Source of the DNA: a virus
IMG/VR virus record: IMGVR_UViG_3300042549_005307
Span: 1 to 55,321 of that record
Strand: one strand, 5' to 3'
Length of the DNA: 55,321 nucleotides
Both the position numbers and the translations under genes were made by a program. Shown piece by piece: positions 8,014 to 16,955 of this stretch; the first letter of the stretch is position 1; each line of letters begins with the position of its first letter. Under the pieces are notes generated by a model, which was given only the letters and a program-made list of their open reading frames with translations, was not told the origin of the DNA and searched no databases.

Positions 8014-8025
8014 AATAATAAAGAT

Positions 8026-8478
8026 ATGGGATTAGACATGTATTTAGAGAAGCGTACCTATGTTAGACAATGGGAGCATCAAACACCAGAAGAGCAGTAC
8101 AATGTAGAAGTAACCAAAGGTGGTGAACCTGTAAAGATTGACCCGAAACGTGTTACTTATGTTATTGAAGAAGTTGGTTATTGGCGAAAGCAAAACCAAA
8201 TCCACCAATGGTTCGTTGAGAATGTGCAGAATGGTGTAGATAATTGTGGTGAGTATTCTGTTAGTAAAGGTCAGTTGGAAGATTTGTTGGAAATATGTAA
8301 GAAAATCCTAAATGATAATTCACGCGCAGAGGAATTATTACCAACTGCAAGTGGTTTCTTCTTTGGTGGAACTGAATATGATGAATGGTACTTTGATGGT
8401 ATTCAAAACACTATTGAGATTTTAGAGGGAGTATTACCTGATACTACTGCTGATTATTATTATTCATCTTCTTGGTAA
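8026..8478 (+). CDS. Phage protein of the MGLDMYL family
   Basis: A 150-residue soluble protein that opens MGLDMYLEKRTYV, a start I recognise from a widespread but uncharacterised phage and prophage family. Conserved-looking blocks are VGYWRKQNQIHQWFVEN near residues 50-66 and EYDEWYFDGIQNTIEILE near the C-terminus. It has no signal peptide or membrane span. It sits in a run of small accessory genes and its stop is followed after one base by the next ATG. The role is unknown in the family. Confidence 0.82.
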   Translation: MGLDMYLEKRTYVRQWEHQTPEEQYNVEVTKGGEPVKIDPKRVTYVIEEVGYWRKQNQIHQWFVENVQNGVDNCGEYSVSKGQLEDLLEICKKILNDNSRAEELLPTASGFFFGGTEYDEWYFDGIQNTIEILEGVLPDTTADYYYSSSW

Positions 8479-8479
8479 T

Positions 8480-8743
8480 ATGAAAAGGATACTAACATTC
8501 TATACGATTATCATAGTACTAGGTGCTATGATTTTCGGAGCTTGTATAAACGAACCAATATCAAAAGAAAGAATTGGTAAGGATGATGGATTTGAAGTAG
8601 AATACCTTTTTGATAAAGATGGTGTAAAGGTTTATCGTTTTTTTGATAACGGACACTATCATTATTTTACAACCAAAGGTGAAACCATTTCTACACAAAC
8701 TGCCGGTAAAACAACTTATTCGGAAAACATAAAATCTTACTAA
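8480..8743 (+). CDS. Small lipoprotein, DUF4884-like
   Basis: An 87-residue product with an N-terminal hydrophobic segment ending in a lipobox (MIFGACINEP, Cys at about residue 22). The mature part contains EVEYLFDKDGVKVYRFFDNG followed by HYHYF, a pattern I recall from DUF4884 proteins of Bacteroidota and their phages. It is one of several lipid-anchored proteins encoded in the window. Anchoring is inferred from the lipobox; function unknown. Confidence 0.72.
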   Translation: MKRILTFYTIIIVLGAMIFGACINEPISKERIGKDDGFEVEYLFDKDGVKVYRFFDNGHYHYFTTKGETISTQTAGKTTYSENIKSY

Positions 8744-8744
8744 T

Positions 8745-8909
8745 ATGGAACTAACATTAGGAGATTTACAACAAATTGAATTGATTTGTGTAGAAGCATC
8801 TGCTTGGGGATTACGAGAGGAAGTGGTAGATGAGGCAGAACGATTGATTAGAGATGGATACGAACCGGTGGTAGCGTATGAGATTGCATTTGAAGAATGG
8901 GTTAAATAA
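8745..8909 (+). CDS. Small acidic protein, 54 residues
   Basis: ATG at 8745, one base after the lipoprotein stop, opens 54 codons to TAA at 8907-8909. The peptide is strongly acidic and helical (REEVVDEAERLIRDGYEP, then AYEIAFEEWVK). Spacing and codon use fit its neighbours. Function unknown. Confidence 0.7.
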   Translation: MELTLGDLQQIELICVEASAWGLREEVVDEAERLIRDGYEPVVAYEIAFEEWVK

Positions 8910-8920
8910 AACAATAAACT

Positions 8921-9475
8921 ATGAGCAACTTACAAACTTACATAAAGTATTACGAAGATAATGTCCAATTAGCAGCATCATTCGCTAACAAAGGCGAGAT
9001 GGGTATGGTTCGTTCCACTATGAAAGAAGTGGTAGAGGGATTGTTAGATTTGATTTGGAAAACTGAAATCGGTGGTGAATCAAAGAAGAACGATTTTATT
9101 GAATCGGTGAGTAAAAGTGGTTATACCTTAAAGTTTCAGGTAGATAGACACCTATACCATACCGATGGAACTATGGCAAAGATTGGTGAGTGTAAAGCAT
9201 ATTTAGATAGATGTTTTATGGAAAGGGCTAGTTCAGATTTTGGTAGAATCCTAAATGGTGTTCAATCAAAACCTACTACCTTTATCCTAGCATTAGAGAA
9301 TAGTGTAAGTGATAAGGCATATGAATACTATATGGATGAAGGAAACATCCACAAAGTGTTTTATTTATGTGATGGGAAGCGTTCATCTACAAAACCAATC
9401 TGGCGTAATCCACACTATAAACCAATCAACGAAAACAAATTACAAGATTTTGTTAATTTTATTAAAAATAATTAG
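8921..9475 (+). CDS. Putative PD-(D/E)XK endonuclease, restriction-enzyme-like
   Basis: 184 residues. The best signal is VDRH (Asp75) followed after 14 residues by GECK (Glu90, Lys92), the D-x(n)-ExK layout of PD-(D/E)XK nucleases. After it come AYLDRCFMERASSDF and a strand-rich part with FILALENSVSDKAYEYY, as in type II restriction enzymes that fold around such a core. No methyltransferase is adjacent. The next gene, behind its own promoter, also carries an ECK nuclease motif. Assignment is by motif only; a housekeeping phage nuclease is the alternative. Confidence 0.55.
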   Translation: MSNLQTYIKYYEDNVQLAASFANKGEMGMVRSTMKEVVEGLLDLIWKTEIGGESKKNDFIESVSKSGYTLKFQVDRHLYHTDGTMAKIGECKAYLDRCFMERASSDFGRILNGVQSKPTTFILALENSVSDKAYEYYMDEGNIHKVFYLCDGKRSSTKPIWRNPHYKPINENKLQDFVNFIKNN

Positions 9476-9504
9476 GATAATTAAAACTTTATTTGTATCT
9501 TTAT
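9472..9504 (+). promoter_or_regulatory. Promoter overlapping the REase-like stop codon
   Basis: TTAGG at 9472-9476 includes the TAG stop of the previous gene. After exactly 20 bp comes TATCTTTAT at 9496-9504. It drives the single GHKL-nuclease gene, which ends in its own terminator. Confidence 0.65.
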
Positions 9505-9568
9505 ACAATTAAAAAAACGGGTAAGCCGAAAACCGAATAGAGTAGGCAAAAAATAAATAAAATAAACA

Positions 9569-11260
9569 ATGTTTACAAAAATCATGCAAGAAACGAAAAA
9601 GGCAGTAGTTTCAAATGAATCAGAAATTAGTGGCTTAAAACGCAATGTAAAACGTGCTCTTATTAGAGCGGTTGAACCGCAAATTGCTAAAATGAAATCT
9701 ATGGAATCCGTAGGTTCTGCAGCAATGCAGCAAAATCAAGAATTAAGTAAGAACATATTAAAACTATGGTTTGAAATTCTTACAAATATTCCTAGAAATG
9801 TTAAAAAGGTATTGTTTCAAATCAAAAAGACCACCAATGGGTTTGATATAAAGGTCATTCAATATGGTGATGGTACTAATTTACAAACAATTAATAGTAA
9901 TCTTTTAGATGAAACTATTGTTAAGGGTGGAACATTTAAACCAAAGAAAGAAAACGATTCTAGTTCTATATATGGAACTGGCATTTACACACAATCACTT
10001 TATACATCAGCGTTGGTATATAAAGTAAAAACTTCCGAAATGGAAAAGTGGGAAGTTTGGAATGTTAAAACTGGCGAAACTTCTTTTGAAGAAATTAATG
10101 AACCAAAAAGTGGTGTTATTATTGAAATGAATATACCATATACCAAACAAATGGGTGATTATCGAAAGTTTATTGATGGTTTAAGGGATATATTAAGTAT
10201 ATATGATAATAGAAATGTAAGTGATGGTAGAAATTATATTCTAGAAGCATCTGGATTTCCTACGGAAACAATTGATAGAGAATTAAGTAGTCCAATCCAA
10301 TCAAAAGGAGTTAGTTGGGTAAGTAAAAAAGGAACACCACTACAAACTGCTGAATTTAATTGCTTAACATATGACCATAAAACAATAAAACAATTAGTTG
10401 TTAAAGTACCATTAGATGATACTGAAATATCAATTACATTGGATAATATTAAATTAGGTAAACGTAGTGGGAATATTGGTATAATGGAAGGAGATAGACC
10501 GTATTTAACAGTATATTATAAGGGTTCTAATCAGATTGCATTTATGATTCCATTAAGAGGGCATTCTGGTTCAACTTCTTTGAATAATGTTGTTTTGGAA
10601 TGTGATATTGATAAAGTTGAATTAAGACCATTTTTTGTTACGGTTGATAAGTTTGCTGGAGTTAATCCCATATTATCCAAAACACTTTCTGATATATTAA
10701 AACCATATCTTTTGGACACGTATCCAGATAACAAATTATTAGAACGTGCAATTCAATTGTGGATGTATGATGTAATTGTTAAAGATTTTGGAGGGCGTGC
10801 TGCTTGTAATCGTACAAGAACAAGTTGGGGTTTAGATTTTCTTAATGATATGTCAGAGGATGAAAGAAAAAAGCTTGTTTATATGGAATGGAACTCCGAT
10901 GATAAAAGACATGATTTTAAAATATATATGGTAAATAAGGGAGATAAAGTAACCTCCGATACTAAATGTATTATAATTGAATGTAAGCGAGATGATTTCA
11001 ATGAATCTGCTAGATTACAATCAATTGGATATGTAGTTACTACCAAAAACGTCTTTAAAATCATTGGTGTTTCGCGCGGTATTAAAACTAAAAACGTAAA
11101 TAGTTGGAATAAACTTATAACAAATATTAAAGGGAGTGGTCAATTATCATTTAATTTGGAAGATGCACTTATTGATGTTGCCGATGAAGGTTTTGATATT
11201 CAGTATGATAGATATACAACTAAAGCATTGGAGGAACACCAATTACATAATGTAAATTAA
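9569..11260 (+). CDS. MORC/MutL-like GHKL ATPase fused to PD-(D/E)XK nuclease domain
   Basis: 563 residues. Residues 66-73 read WFEILTNI, matching the GHKL motif I pattern E-x3-N (Glu69, Asn73) that binds Mg-ATP. Near 99-102 is YGDG in the place of the DxGxG motif, and 136-138 (GTG) with later Ser residues resembles motif III. The middle (about 270-400) is strand-rich, like the S5-fold transducer. Residues 468-475 (IIIECKRD), with HDF about 20 residues before, form a PD-(D/E)XK core. GHKL-S5-REase proteins are known from MORC/MutL homologues in restriction-modification systems. Own promoter and terminator make it a one-gene unit. DNA defence or anti-competitor action is inferred. Motif II is imperfect, so ATPase activity needs testing. 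Confidence 0.6.
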   Translation: MFTKIMQETKKAVVSNESEISGLKRNVKRALIRAVEPQIAKMKSMESVGSAAMQQNQELSKNILKLWFEILTNIPRNVKKVLFQIKKTTNGFDIKVIQYGDGTNLQTINSNLLDETIVKGGTFKPKKENDSSSIYGTGIYTQSLYTSALVYKVKTSEMEKWEVWNVKTGETSFEEINEPKSGVIIEMNIPYTKQMGDYRKFIDGLRDILSIYDNRNVSDGRNYILEASGFPTETIDRELSSPIQSKGVSWVSKKGTPLQTAEFNCLTYDHKTIKQLVVKVPLDDTEISITLDNIKLGKRSGNIGIMEGDRPYLTVYYKGSNQIAFMIPLRGHSGSTSLNNVVLECDIDKVELRPFFVTVDKFAGVNPILSKTLSDILKPYLLDTYPDNKLLERAIQLWMYDVIVKDFGGRAACNRTRTSWGLDFLNDMSEDERKKLVYMEWNSDDKRHDFKIYMVNKGDKVTSDTKCIIIECKRDDFNESARLQSIGYVVTTKNVFKIIGVSRGIKTKNVNSWNKLITNIKGSGQLSFNLEDALIDVADEGFDIQYDRYTTKALEEHQLHNVN

Positions 11261-11287
11261 AATAAATTTTATTAAAAATAATCAGAA

Positions 11288-11315
11288 AAAGATTTGGGAA
11301 ACCAAATCTTTTTTT
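11288..11315 (+). terminator. Intrinsic terminator overlapping the next promoter
   Basis: AAAGATTTGG, a GAAA tetraloop, then CCAAATCTTT running into a T-tract to 11315. The 10-bp stem is perfect. Its left arm contains the -33 box of the promoter for the following gene. Confidence 0.82.
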
Positions 11316-11324
11316 GTATCTTTG
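11293..11324 (+). promoter_or_regulatory. Promoter embedded in the terminator
   Basis: TTTG at 11293-11296, 20 bp, TATCTTTG at 11317-11324. It lies 16 bases before the ATG at 11341. Confidence 0.75.
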
Positions 11325-11340
11325 TTTGTACTTAAAGAAA

Positions 11341-12216
11341 ATGACTATGGCGCGTGTAAGTTACTCAAGATATTCTATGTGGACCACCTGCAAACAGCAG
11401 TATAAATTCAATTATATTGATAAGTTGGGTGTTTACTCCGGCAGTATTCACACAATATTTGGTACTGCATTCCACGAAACCTTACAACACTATTTGGATA
11501 TTTTCTATAACAAAACAAAGAAAGAGGCCAACGAAATCAACTTACCACAACTTCTCAAAGAAAGACTTGTAGATACTTTTAAGAAGGAGCACGAAGGATT
11601 TGAAGACGGAAAGTTTGTATGTACCAAAAAAGAATTAGAGGAGTTCTTTGATGACGGGGTTATTTGCCTCGAATATTTCAAAAAGCATAGTGATGATTTC
11701 TTCACAAAGAAAGGATGGGAATTAGTAGGTATTGAATTACCCCTAAATATCCAGCTAAAACCTAATGTAAGTATGTTAGGGTATTTAGACATAGTAATAC
11801 GCCACAAAGAGTTCAACCTATTAAAGATTATTGACTTCAAAACATCTACTCGTGGGTGGAGTAAAGAGCAGAAAGCAGATAAAACAAAACTAAACCAATT
11901 ATTATTATACAAACATTATTATTCAGAGCAATATAATCATCCGATAGATAGAATACAGGTAGAGTTCCAAATCATTAAACGAAAGATTAGTGAGAATACA
12001 GAATTTACCATTCCACGTATTTCTAAATTAATTCCTGCTAATGGTGGTCCATCGGTGGCTCGTGCAGTCAAAGATTTTATGAAGTTCGTAGATGAAGTAT
12101 TCAACGAAGATGGTACAGATAATTTAGATATGGATTACACACCAAATCCTGGTGATGGAAATAAGAACTGCAGGTTTTGCCCATTCGTAGATAGATGCCC
12201 TGCTCGCCAAAAATAA
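11341..12216 (+). CDS. RecB/Cas4-family PD-(D/E)XK nuclease with C-terminal cysteine cluster
   Basis: 291 residues from the ATG at 11341 (a second ATG at 11347 is possible; anything earlier lies inside the promoter). The N-terminus RVSYSRYSMWTTCKQQYKF is the standard opening of PDDEXK_1 nucleases and carries the first cluster Cys. FHETLQHYL is the conserved His helix; GYLDIVIRH supplies the Asp, IIDFKTS the D-x-K, and LLLYKHYY the QLxxY-like helix. Near the C-terminus NCRFCPFVDRCP gives three further cysteines for a 4Fe-4S cluster. Such enzymes trim DNA ends in recombination or in Cas4 roles. There is no CRISPR array here, so a phage recombination nuclease is more likely. Confidence 0.9.
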   Translation: MTMARVSYSRYSMWTTCKQQYKFNYIDKLGVYSGSIHTIFGTAFHETLQHYLDIFYNKTKKEANEINLPQLLKERLVDTFKKEHEGFEDGKFVCTKKELEEFFDDGVICLEYFKKHSDDFFTKKGWELVGIELPLNIQLKPNVSMLGYLDIVIRHKEFNLLKIIDFKTSTRGWSKEQKADKTKLNQLLLYKHYYSEQYNHPIDRIQVEFQIIKRKISENTEFTIPRISKLIPANGGPSVARAVKDFMKFVDEVFNEDGTDNLDMDYTPNPGDGNKNCRFCPFVDRCPARQK

Positions 12217-12237
12217 TTAAAAAAAAGTATATATACT

Positions 12238-12270
12238 TATATACGGAAATTTATTTTTCGTATATTTATA
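12238..12270 (+). promoter_or_regulatory. Weak promoter or TATTTATA box before the RHH-like gene
   Basis: TATATTTATA at 12261-12270 lies 18 bases before the ATG at 12289. The -33 position is poor (TAT), so it fits the TATTTATA class better than the TTTG class. Confidence 0.4.
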
Positions 12271-12288
12271 TATATAAAATAAATAATT

Positions 12289-12492
12289 ATGAAAAAACCA
12301 GAAACTAAACTGACTTCGGTAAAGATAATCTCTGATTTATATCAAACATTTAGGGTTGCATCGGTAAGTGAGCACGGAATAACTCTTCAAAAGTTGGTAA
12401 ATCGTAGTATAAATCTTTATCTGAATGATGAAAATTACAAAAACAATTTAAACAATTATAATAAACTACAAATTAGCGGTTCAGCATTTTAA
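12289..12492 (+). CDS. Small ribbon-helix-helix-like protein
   Basis: 67 residues. KLTSVKIISDLYQTFRVASV followed by ITLQKLVNRSINLYL has the strand-helix-helix pattern of RHH DNA-binding proteins of the Arc/MetJ type, which dimerise through the N-terminal strand. The tail is Asn-rich. It precedes the glycosyltransferase cluster by 6 bases and may regulate it. Assignment is by pattern only. Confidence 0.6.
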   Translation: MKKPETKLTSVKIISDLYQTFRVASVSEHGITLQKLVNRSINLYLNDENYKNNLNNYNKLQISGSAF

Positions 12493-12498
12493 TAAGTT

Positions 12499-13890
12499 AT
12501 GGCAAAAAAGAAAATATTGTTACTATCAGATGACCTACGAATGGCAAGTGGTATTGCTAATATGTCAAAGCAATTCGTATTAGGTACATTAAAAGATTTC
12601 GATTGGGTACAAATTGGTGCAGCGGTAAAACATCCAGAAGAAGGTAAGATTATGGATTTATGTGATGATGTTCGTAAGAGAACGGGTATCGAAGATGCAT
12701 ATGTAAAAATCTATCCATCATCAGGCTATGGTACTGCTGATTCATTAAGGCAAATCATCAATATGGAAAACCCAGATGCAATCCTACACTTTACAGACCC
12801 GAGGTATTGGATTTGGTTATATCAAATTGAGCACGAAATCCGTCAAAACATCCCAATCCTATTCTATCACATTTGGGATGATTTACCAGACCCACAATAC
12901 AACAGAGATTATTTAGAGAGTTGTGATTGGGTTGGTACTATATCAAGACAAACCTATGGTATTACTCGTAGAGTATGGGGTATGGATACTAAATCACGTT
13001 GGAAGCAACCTGCGGATTGGCAAGTAAAGTATGTACCACATGGTATCAACGGAACTGATTACAAACCAACACAAATTGATGACACATTCTACAAAGAGGT
13101 ATTGGGTGATAAGAAATATGATTTTATAGCATATTGGAATAACCGAAATATTCGTAGAAAGCAGGCAATTGATGTGATTGTTTCATTCAGAGATTTCGTA
13201 AATAACCTACCAGAAGAAGAGCGTGATAAATGTGCTCTATTGATGCACACACAAAAAGTAGATGAGAATGGTACAGATTTACCAAAGGTAGTAGCAGATT
13301 TGTGTGATGGGATAAATGTGATATTCGATGATAGAAAGTGGAATGAGCAACAACTAAACCAACTATACAATATAGCAGATGTTACTTTAAACATTTCATC
13401 AGCAGAAGGATTTGGATTGGCTAGTGCAGAAAGTATTGTAGCAGGAACACCTGTTATTGTAAATGTAACTGGTGGATTACAAGACCAATGTGGTTTCCGT
13501 TGGAAAGATAGTGGAGTAGCATTAAACGAAGAAGATTATGTAGAGATTGGTTCTTTGCACGATTGGAGAAAGTTTGAAGATAAGGTAACTTGGGGAGATT
13601 GGGTTATTCCAATATGGAGTCGCTCTCGTTCTTACACCGGTTCACCACCAACACCATATATTATGGAAGACCACGTGGATAATTATGAGGTATCATCTGC
13701 ACTACGTGAGTTATATAATAGGACTCATGCAGAGAGAAAGGCAATGGGATTGAGAGGTAGAGAGTGGGCTTTAGGTGAAGGTGGGTTATCATTAGAAAAT
13801 ATGTGTAAAACTATGACAGATGGTATCAACGATGCATTAGAAAACTTTACACCTCGCAAGAAGTACGAATTATTTACATTAGACAAATAA
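12499..13890 (+). CDS. Glycosyltransferase family 4-like (GT-B fold)
   Basis: 463 residues. The N-terminal half has a Rossmann opening (KILLLSDDLRMASGIANMSK) with the Gly-containing loop that binds the acceptor side. The C-terminal half has NRNIRRKQ and, at 301-320, SAEGFGLASAESIVAGTPVI, the E-x7-E motif that holds the nucleotide-sugar diphosphate. It is a retaining transferase by family. No signal peptide, so cytoplasmic. It heads a run of five glycosyltransferases ending at 18169. The target (capsid, DNA or host envelope) is not visible. Confidence 0.92.
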   Translation: MAKKKILLLSDDLRMASGIANMSKQFVLGTLKDFDWVQIGAAVKHPEEGKIMDLCDDVRKRTGIEDAYVKIYPSSGYGTADSLRQIINMENPDAILHFTDPRYWIWLYQIEHEIRQNIPILFYHIWDDLPDPQYNRDYLESCDWVGTISRQTYGITRRVWGMDTKSRWKQPADWQVKYVPHGINGTDYKPTQIDDTFYKEVLGDKKYDFIAYWNNRNIRRKQAIDVIVSFRDFVNNLPEEERDKCALLMHTQKVDENGTDLPKVVADLCDGINVIFDDRKWNEQQLNQLYNIADVTLNISSAEGFGLASAESIVAGTPVIVNVTGGLQDQCGFRWKDSGVALNEEDYVEIGSLHDWRKFEDKVTWGDWVIPIWSRSRSYTGSPPTPYIMEDHVDNYEVSSALRELYNRTHAERKAMGLRGREWALGEGGLSLENMCKTMTDGINDALENFTPRKKYELFTLDK

Positions 13891-13893
13891 GTT

Positions 13894-15159
13894 ATGGCAG
13901 ATATTAAAAAACCTTTATTATTATTTCAAGCACCAGTTAGTACAAGAAGTGGTTATGGTGACCACGCACGAGATTTGGTTCGTTCCCTAATTAAATTGGA
14001 TAAATACGATGTTCGTATCATTTCAACTCGTTGGGGAGTAACACCTATGACGGCATTAACTGCAAACGATGAAGATATTATACAACGAATTGTTGTTGGT
14101 GTAGATAGAAAGCCAGATGTTTACATACAAGTTACAGTCCCAAATGAATTTCAACCTATGGGTAATTACAACATTGGTATTACTGCTGGGATTGAAACAA
14201 CTGCTTGTTCGGTTGATTTTATACAAGGATGTAATCGTATGGATATGATTATAGTTCCATCGGAGTTTTCAAAAGAGGTGTTAGTTAAAACTATATACAG
14301 CGAAACCGATAAGAATACAAAGCAGGTAATCAAACAACATAAATTAGATAAACCAATTGAGGTTTTATTTGAAGGATACAATGAAGAGTTCTTTGGAAAA
14401 AAGCCAGAAACAAAATTTGTAGAATTGGATAAGATTAAAGAAGATTTTGCTTATCTATTTGTAGGACATTGGTTGAGAGGTGATTTAGGGCACGATAGAA
14501 AAGATGTAGGTATGATGATTAAATCATTCTGTCACGCGTTTAGAGGGCAAAAGAACCCACCTGCACTTATCTTAAAAACATCTTCGGCAGGTTTTTCTGT
14601 AATGGATAGGGAAGCAACTATGGGTAAATTAGAAGAGGTTACGGAAGAGTTTGGTAAAAACACTCCACCAATCTATTTACTGCATGGTGAGTTGAGTGAT
14701 GAAGAAATGAATGCGATGTACCACCACCCAAAGGTAAAAGCTATGGTTTCGTTTACACATGGGGAAGGATTTGGTAGACCTCTATTAGAGTTCAGCTTAA
14801 CAGGTAAGCCAGTTATAGCATCTGGATGGAGTGGGCATTTGGATTTCTTAAAAAGTGGTGCAGTATTATTGGATGGTGAGTTAAAAGATATACACCCATC
14901 TGCACAAGACCAATTCATTTTAGAAGGAACAAAGTGGTTTTATGTAAATTATACTGGAGCAATTAAAACATTAACTGATATTTATAAGGGATACGATAAG
15001 TATAAAATTGCATCACAACAATTAGGAAAACAAAATCAACAAAACTTTGGTTTGGAAAAAATGACTAAATTGTTTGATACTATTTTAACAAATTATGTTC
15101 CAACAATAAAGCAATTTATTCCATTAAACTTACCAAAGCTAACAAAGGTAGATGAATAA
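13894..15159 (+). CDS. Second GT-B glycosyltransferase (GT4-like)
   Basis: 421 residues. It starts with a Rossmann segment (LLLFQAPVSTRSGYGDHARD), again with the G-x-G-rich loop, and carries HGEGFGRPLLEFSLTGKPVI at 289-308 with the two conserved Glu residues, then ASGWSGHLDF. IIVPSEFSKEVL (119-130) is the typical linker between domains. It follows the first GT4 gene by 3 bases. The two are only distantly alike, so they probably add different sugars. The next gene overlaps its end by 8 bases. Confidence 0.92.
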   Translation: MADIKKPLLLFQAPVSTRSGYGDHARDLVRSLIKLDKYDVRIISTRWGVTPMTALTANDEDIIQRIVVGVDRKPDVYIQVTVPNEFQPMGNYNIGITAGIETTACSVDFIQGCNRMDMIIVPSEFSKEVLVKTIYSETDKNTKQVIKQHKLDKPIEVLFEGYNEEFFGKKPETKFVELDKIKEDFAYLFVGHWLRGDLGHDRKDVGMMIKSFCHAFRGQKNPPALILKTSSAGFSVMDREATMGKLEEVTEEFGKNTPPIYLLHGELSDEEMNAMYHHPKVKAMVSFTHGEGFGRPLLEFSLTGKPVIASGWSGHLDFLKSGAVLLDGELKDIHPSAQDQFILEGTKWFYVNYTGAIKTLTDIYKGYDKYKIASQQLGKQNQQNFGLEKMTKLFDTILTNYVPTIKQFIPLNLPKLTKVDE

Positions 15160-15691
15160 CCTATATTATTATATTCCATATTTCTATGTAGAGAAACCAA
15201 CAACTAAATCACAGATTAAGAATGGTGCTTTTTATAGATTATATGGATATGATTATGTAAATGGTTCATCTAAAACATATGGTCCATCACAGACTCCACT
15301 CTTATTGACATTGGGATTTAACAGAGGCGATAAATTATTACATTGTATTAAGTTAAACCCTTTGCCATTAAGAGTGTATAGTCAACTAATGAAGAAGATA
15401 CAAGACCCGTTATATGTGGTGGCATTGTTAAAGGATATACAAAATACCAATACACTTATTAGTGAAAATTTGGAATATGACCAGGGAGCAAAACCAATTA
15501 TAATAGATAGAACAGGTAAATCTTTTTATCAAAAACAAGTTAAAACCAATCCACTACTTAAACCATATGATTGTTATAGAACATATAAAATACCGGGATT
15601 AAAAAGAGTAACGGAGGTATATTTTAATGTGGAAAAATTAGGTAAAAAAATAGGGTTAGAATTAGTACCAATAAGTTACAATAAAAAATAG
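15152..15691 (+). CDS. Hypothetical phage protein inside the glycosyltransferase cluster
   Basis: 179 residues, aromatic N-terminus (MNNLYYYIPYFYVEKPTTKS) and a central block GPSQTPLLLTLGFNRGDKLL followed by KLNPLPLRVYSQLMKK. The shape of that block recalls small virion proteins of T4-like phages, but I cannot name a family. No signal peptide. Because it starts inside the preceding glycosyltransferase gene it is translationally coupled to it. Confidence 0.75.
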   Translation: MNNLYYYIPYFYVEKPTTKSQIKNGAFYRLYGYDYVNGSSKTYGPSQTPLLLTLGFNRGDKLLHCIKLNPLPLRVYSQLMKKIQDPLYVVALLKDIQNTNTLISENLEYDQGAKPIIIDRTGKSFYQKQVKTNPLLKPYDCYRTYKIPGLKRVTEVYFNVEKLGKKIGLELVPISYNKK

Positions 15692-15694
15692 ATT

Positions 15695-16321
15695 ATGCAA
15701 ATTAGTTATGGTGTGACCGTATCCAACGAAATAGTTGAGATACAAAATCTTATAGAACGATTATCTACCAATAAAAGAGTAGAGGATGAGATTGTAATTC
15801 AGTTTGACTCATCAACCGCAACAATTCCCGTTGTAGAATATCTAAACGAATGTGTGATTAATGCTAAAATACAAAAGTTAGTATCATTTCCATTAAACGG
15901 AGATTTCGGACAGTTTAAACAACACCTAAATCAAAATTGTAGTGGAGATTGGATTTTCCAATTAGATGCAGATGAAGATTTAGAGGCAACACTTATTCAA
16001 AACTTACATACTATATTAGAGGAAAATCCAGAAATAGATATGTTTTGGCTACCACGTATCAACATTGTAAATGGTGTAACGCCTGATGATATACAAAAGT
16101 GGGGATGGAATATAAGTGAGCAAGGTTGGATAAATTATCCAGATGTGCAAGGTAGATTATACCGAAACAAACAAGGTATTTATTGGGCAGGTAAAGTACA
16201 TGAGAAGATACAAGGATACGAAAGTTATTCCATATTCCCACCAGAAGAATTATATTCAATCAAACACATCAAAGATATAGATAGACAAAGAAAACAAAAC
16301 GATTTCTATGAGCAACTATAA
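15695..16321 (+). CDS. Glycosyltransferase family 2-like (GT-A fold)
   Basis: 208 residues. The N-terminus has the GT2 layout (GVTVSNEIVEIQNLIERL), then GDWIFQLDADEDL with the metal-binding DxD at Asp91 and Asp93. RLYRNKQGIYWAGKVHEKI is the usual acceptor-side block of GT2 enzymes in surface-glycan synthesis. Inverting mechanism by family. It overlaps the next GT2 gene by 14 bases. Confidence 0.88.
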   Translation: MQISYGVTVSNEIVEIQNLIERLSTNKRVEDEIVIQFDSSTATIPVVEYLNECVINAKIQKLVSFPLNGDFGQFKQHLNQNCSGDWIFQLDADEDLEATLIQNLHTILEENPEIDMFWLPRINIVNGVTPDDIQKWGWNISEQGWINYPDVQGRLYRNKQGIYWAGKVHEKIQGYESYSIFPPEELYSIKHIKDIDRQRKQNDFYEQL

Positions 16322-16955
16322 AGAGGTTTCAGTTGTAGTTACATCTTGTAACAGACCAGATTTATTAGAGAAAACTTTGGATAGTTTCAATGATTTTAAC
16401 ACACATCCAATCAAAAAGTTTATAGTGATTGATGATAGTGGTGTAGTTGGTTGTAATAATGACTTGATTAAAAAGTATCCATTCATTAAGTTTATAGATA
16501 ATCCCAAAAACATAGGACAAGTTCGTAGTATAGATAAAGCATACGCTATGATTACAACTCCATATGTATTCCATATGGAAGAAGATTGGGAGTTCTACAA
16601 AGAAGGATTTATTGAGGCTTGTTTGGATGTAATTGATTTGGATGAAAAGATTATATGTGTATGGACAAGAGACCCCAACGATACACCACACCCATCCATA
16701 GACCCAACCTATGCTGTAAATGGCAGGGGAGTTCGTAGATTGATTTGGGGATTTGATGGTCATTGGCATGGATTTACATTCAACCCATCAATGCGAAAGA
16801 TGATAGATTATCCAAAGGATGGATATGCACCGATTGGTAGAGAATTAGAAATAAGTAAATACTATTACGAAAGAGAATACTTTGCTATGATATTCAGAGA
16901 AGGATATTGTAAGCACATAGGTTGGGATAGACACGTGGTAGACGTAGGAGAATAA
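16308..16955 (+). CDS. Glycosyltransferase family 2-like
   Basis: 215 residues with a classic GT2 start (VSVVVTSCNRPDLLEKTLDS), FIVIDDSGV for nucleotide binding and FHMEEDWEF, in which EED stands in for the DxD. WGFDGHWHGFTFNPSMRK is the probable acceptor region. Its stop codon shares one base with the start of the next gene (16955). The variant metal motif does not by itself mean loss of activity. Confidence 0.86.
   Translation: MSNYKEVSVVVTSCNRPDLLEKTLDSFNDFNTHPIKKFIVIDDSGVVGCNNDLIKKYPFIKFIDNPKNIGQVRSIDKAYAMITTPYVFHMEEDWEFYKEGFIEACLDVIDLDEKIICVWTRDPNDTPHPSIDPTYAVNGRGVRRLIWGFDGHWHGFTFNPSMRKMIDYPKDGYAPIGRELEISKYYYEREYFAMIFREGYCKHIGWDRHVVDVGE

Noticed and set aside
12231-12244. Palindrome AAGTATATATACTT as a terminator of the nuclease gene
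   Set aside because: It is AT-only and has no T-run; such palindromes are expected in DNA this AT-rich.
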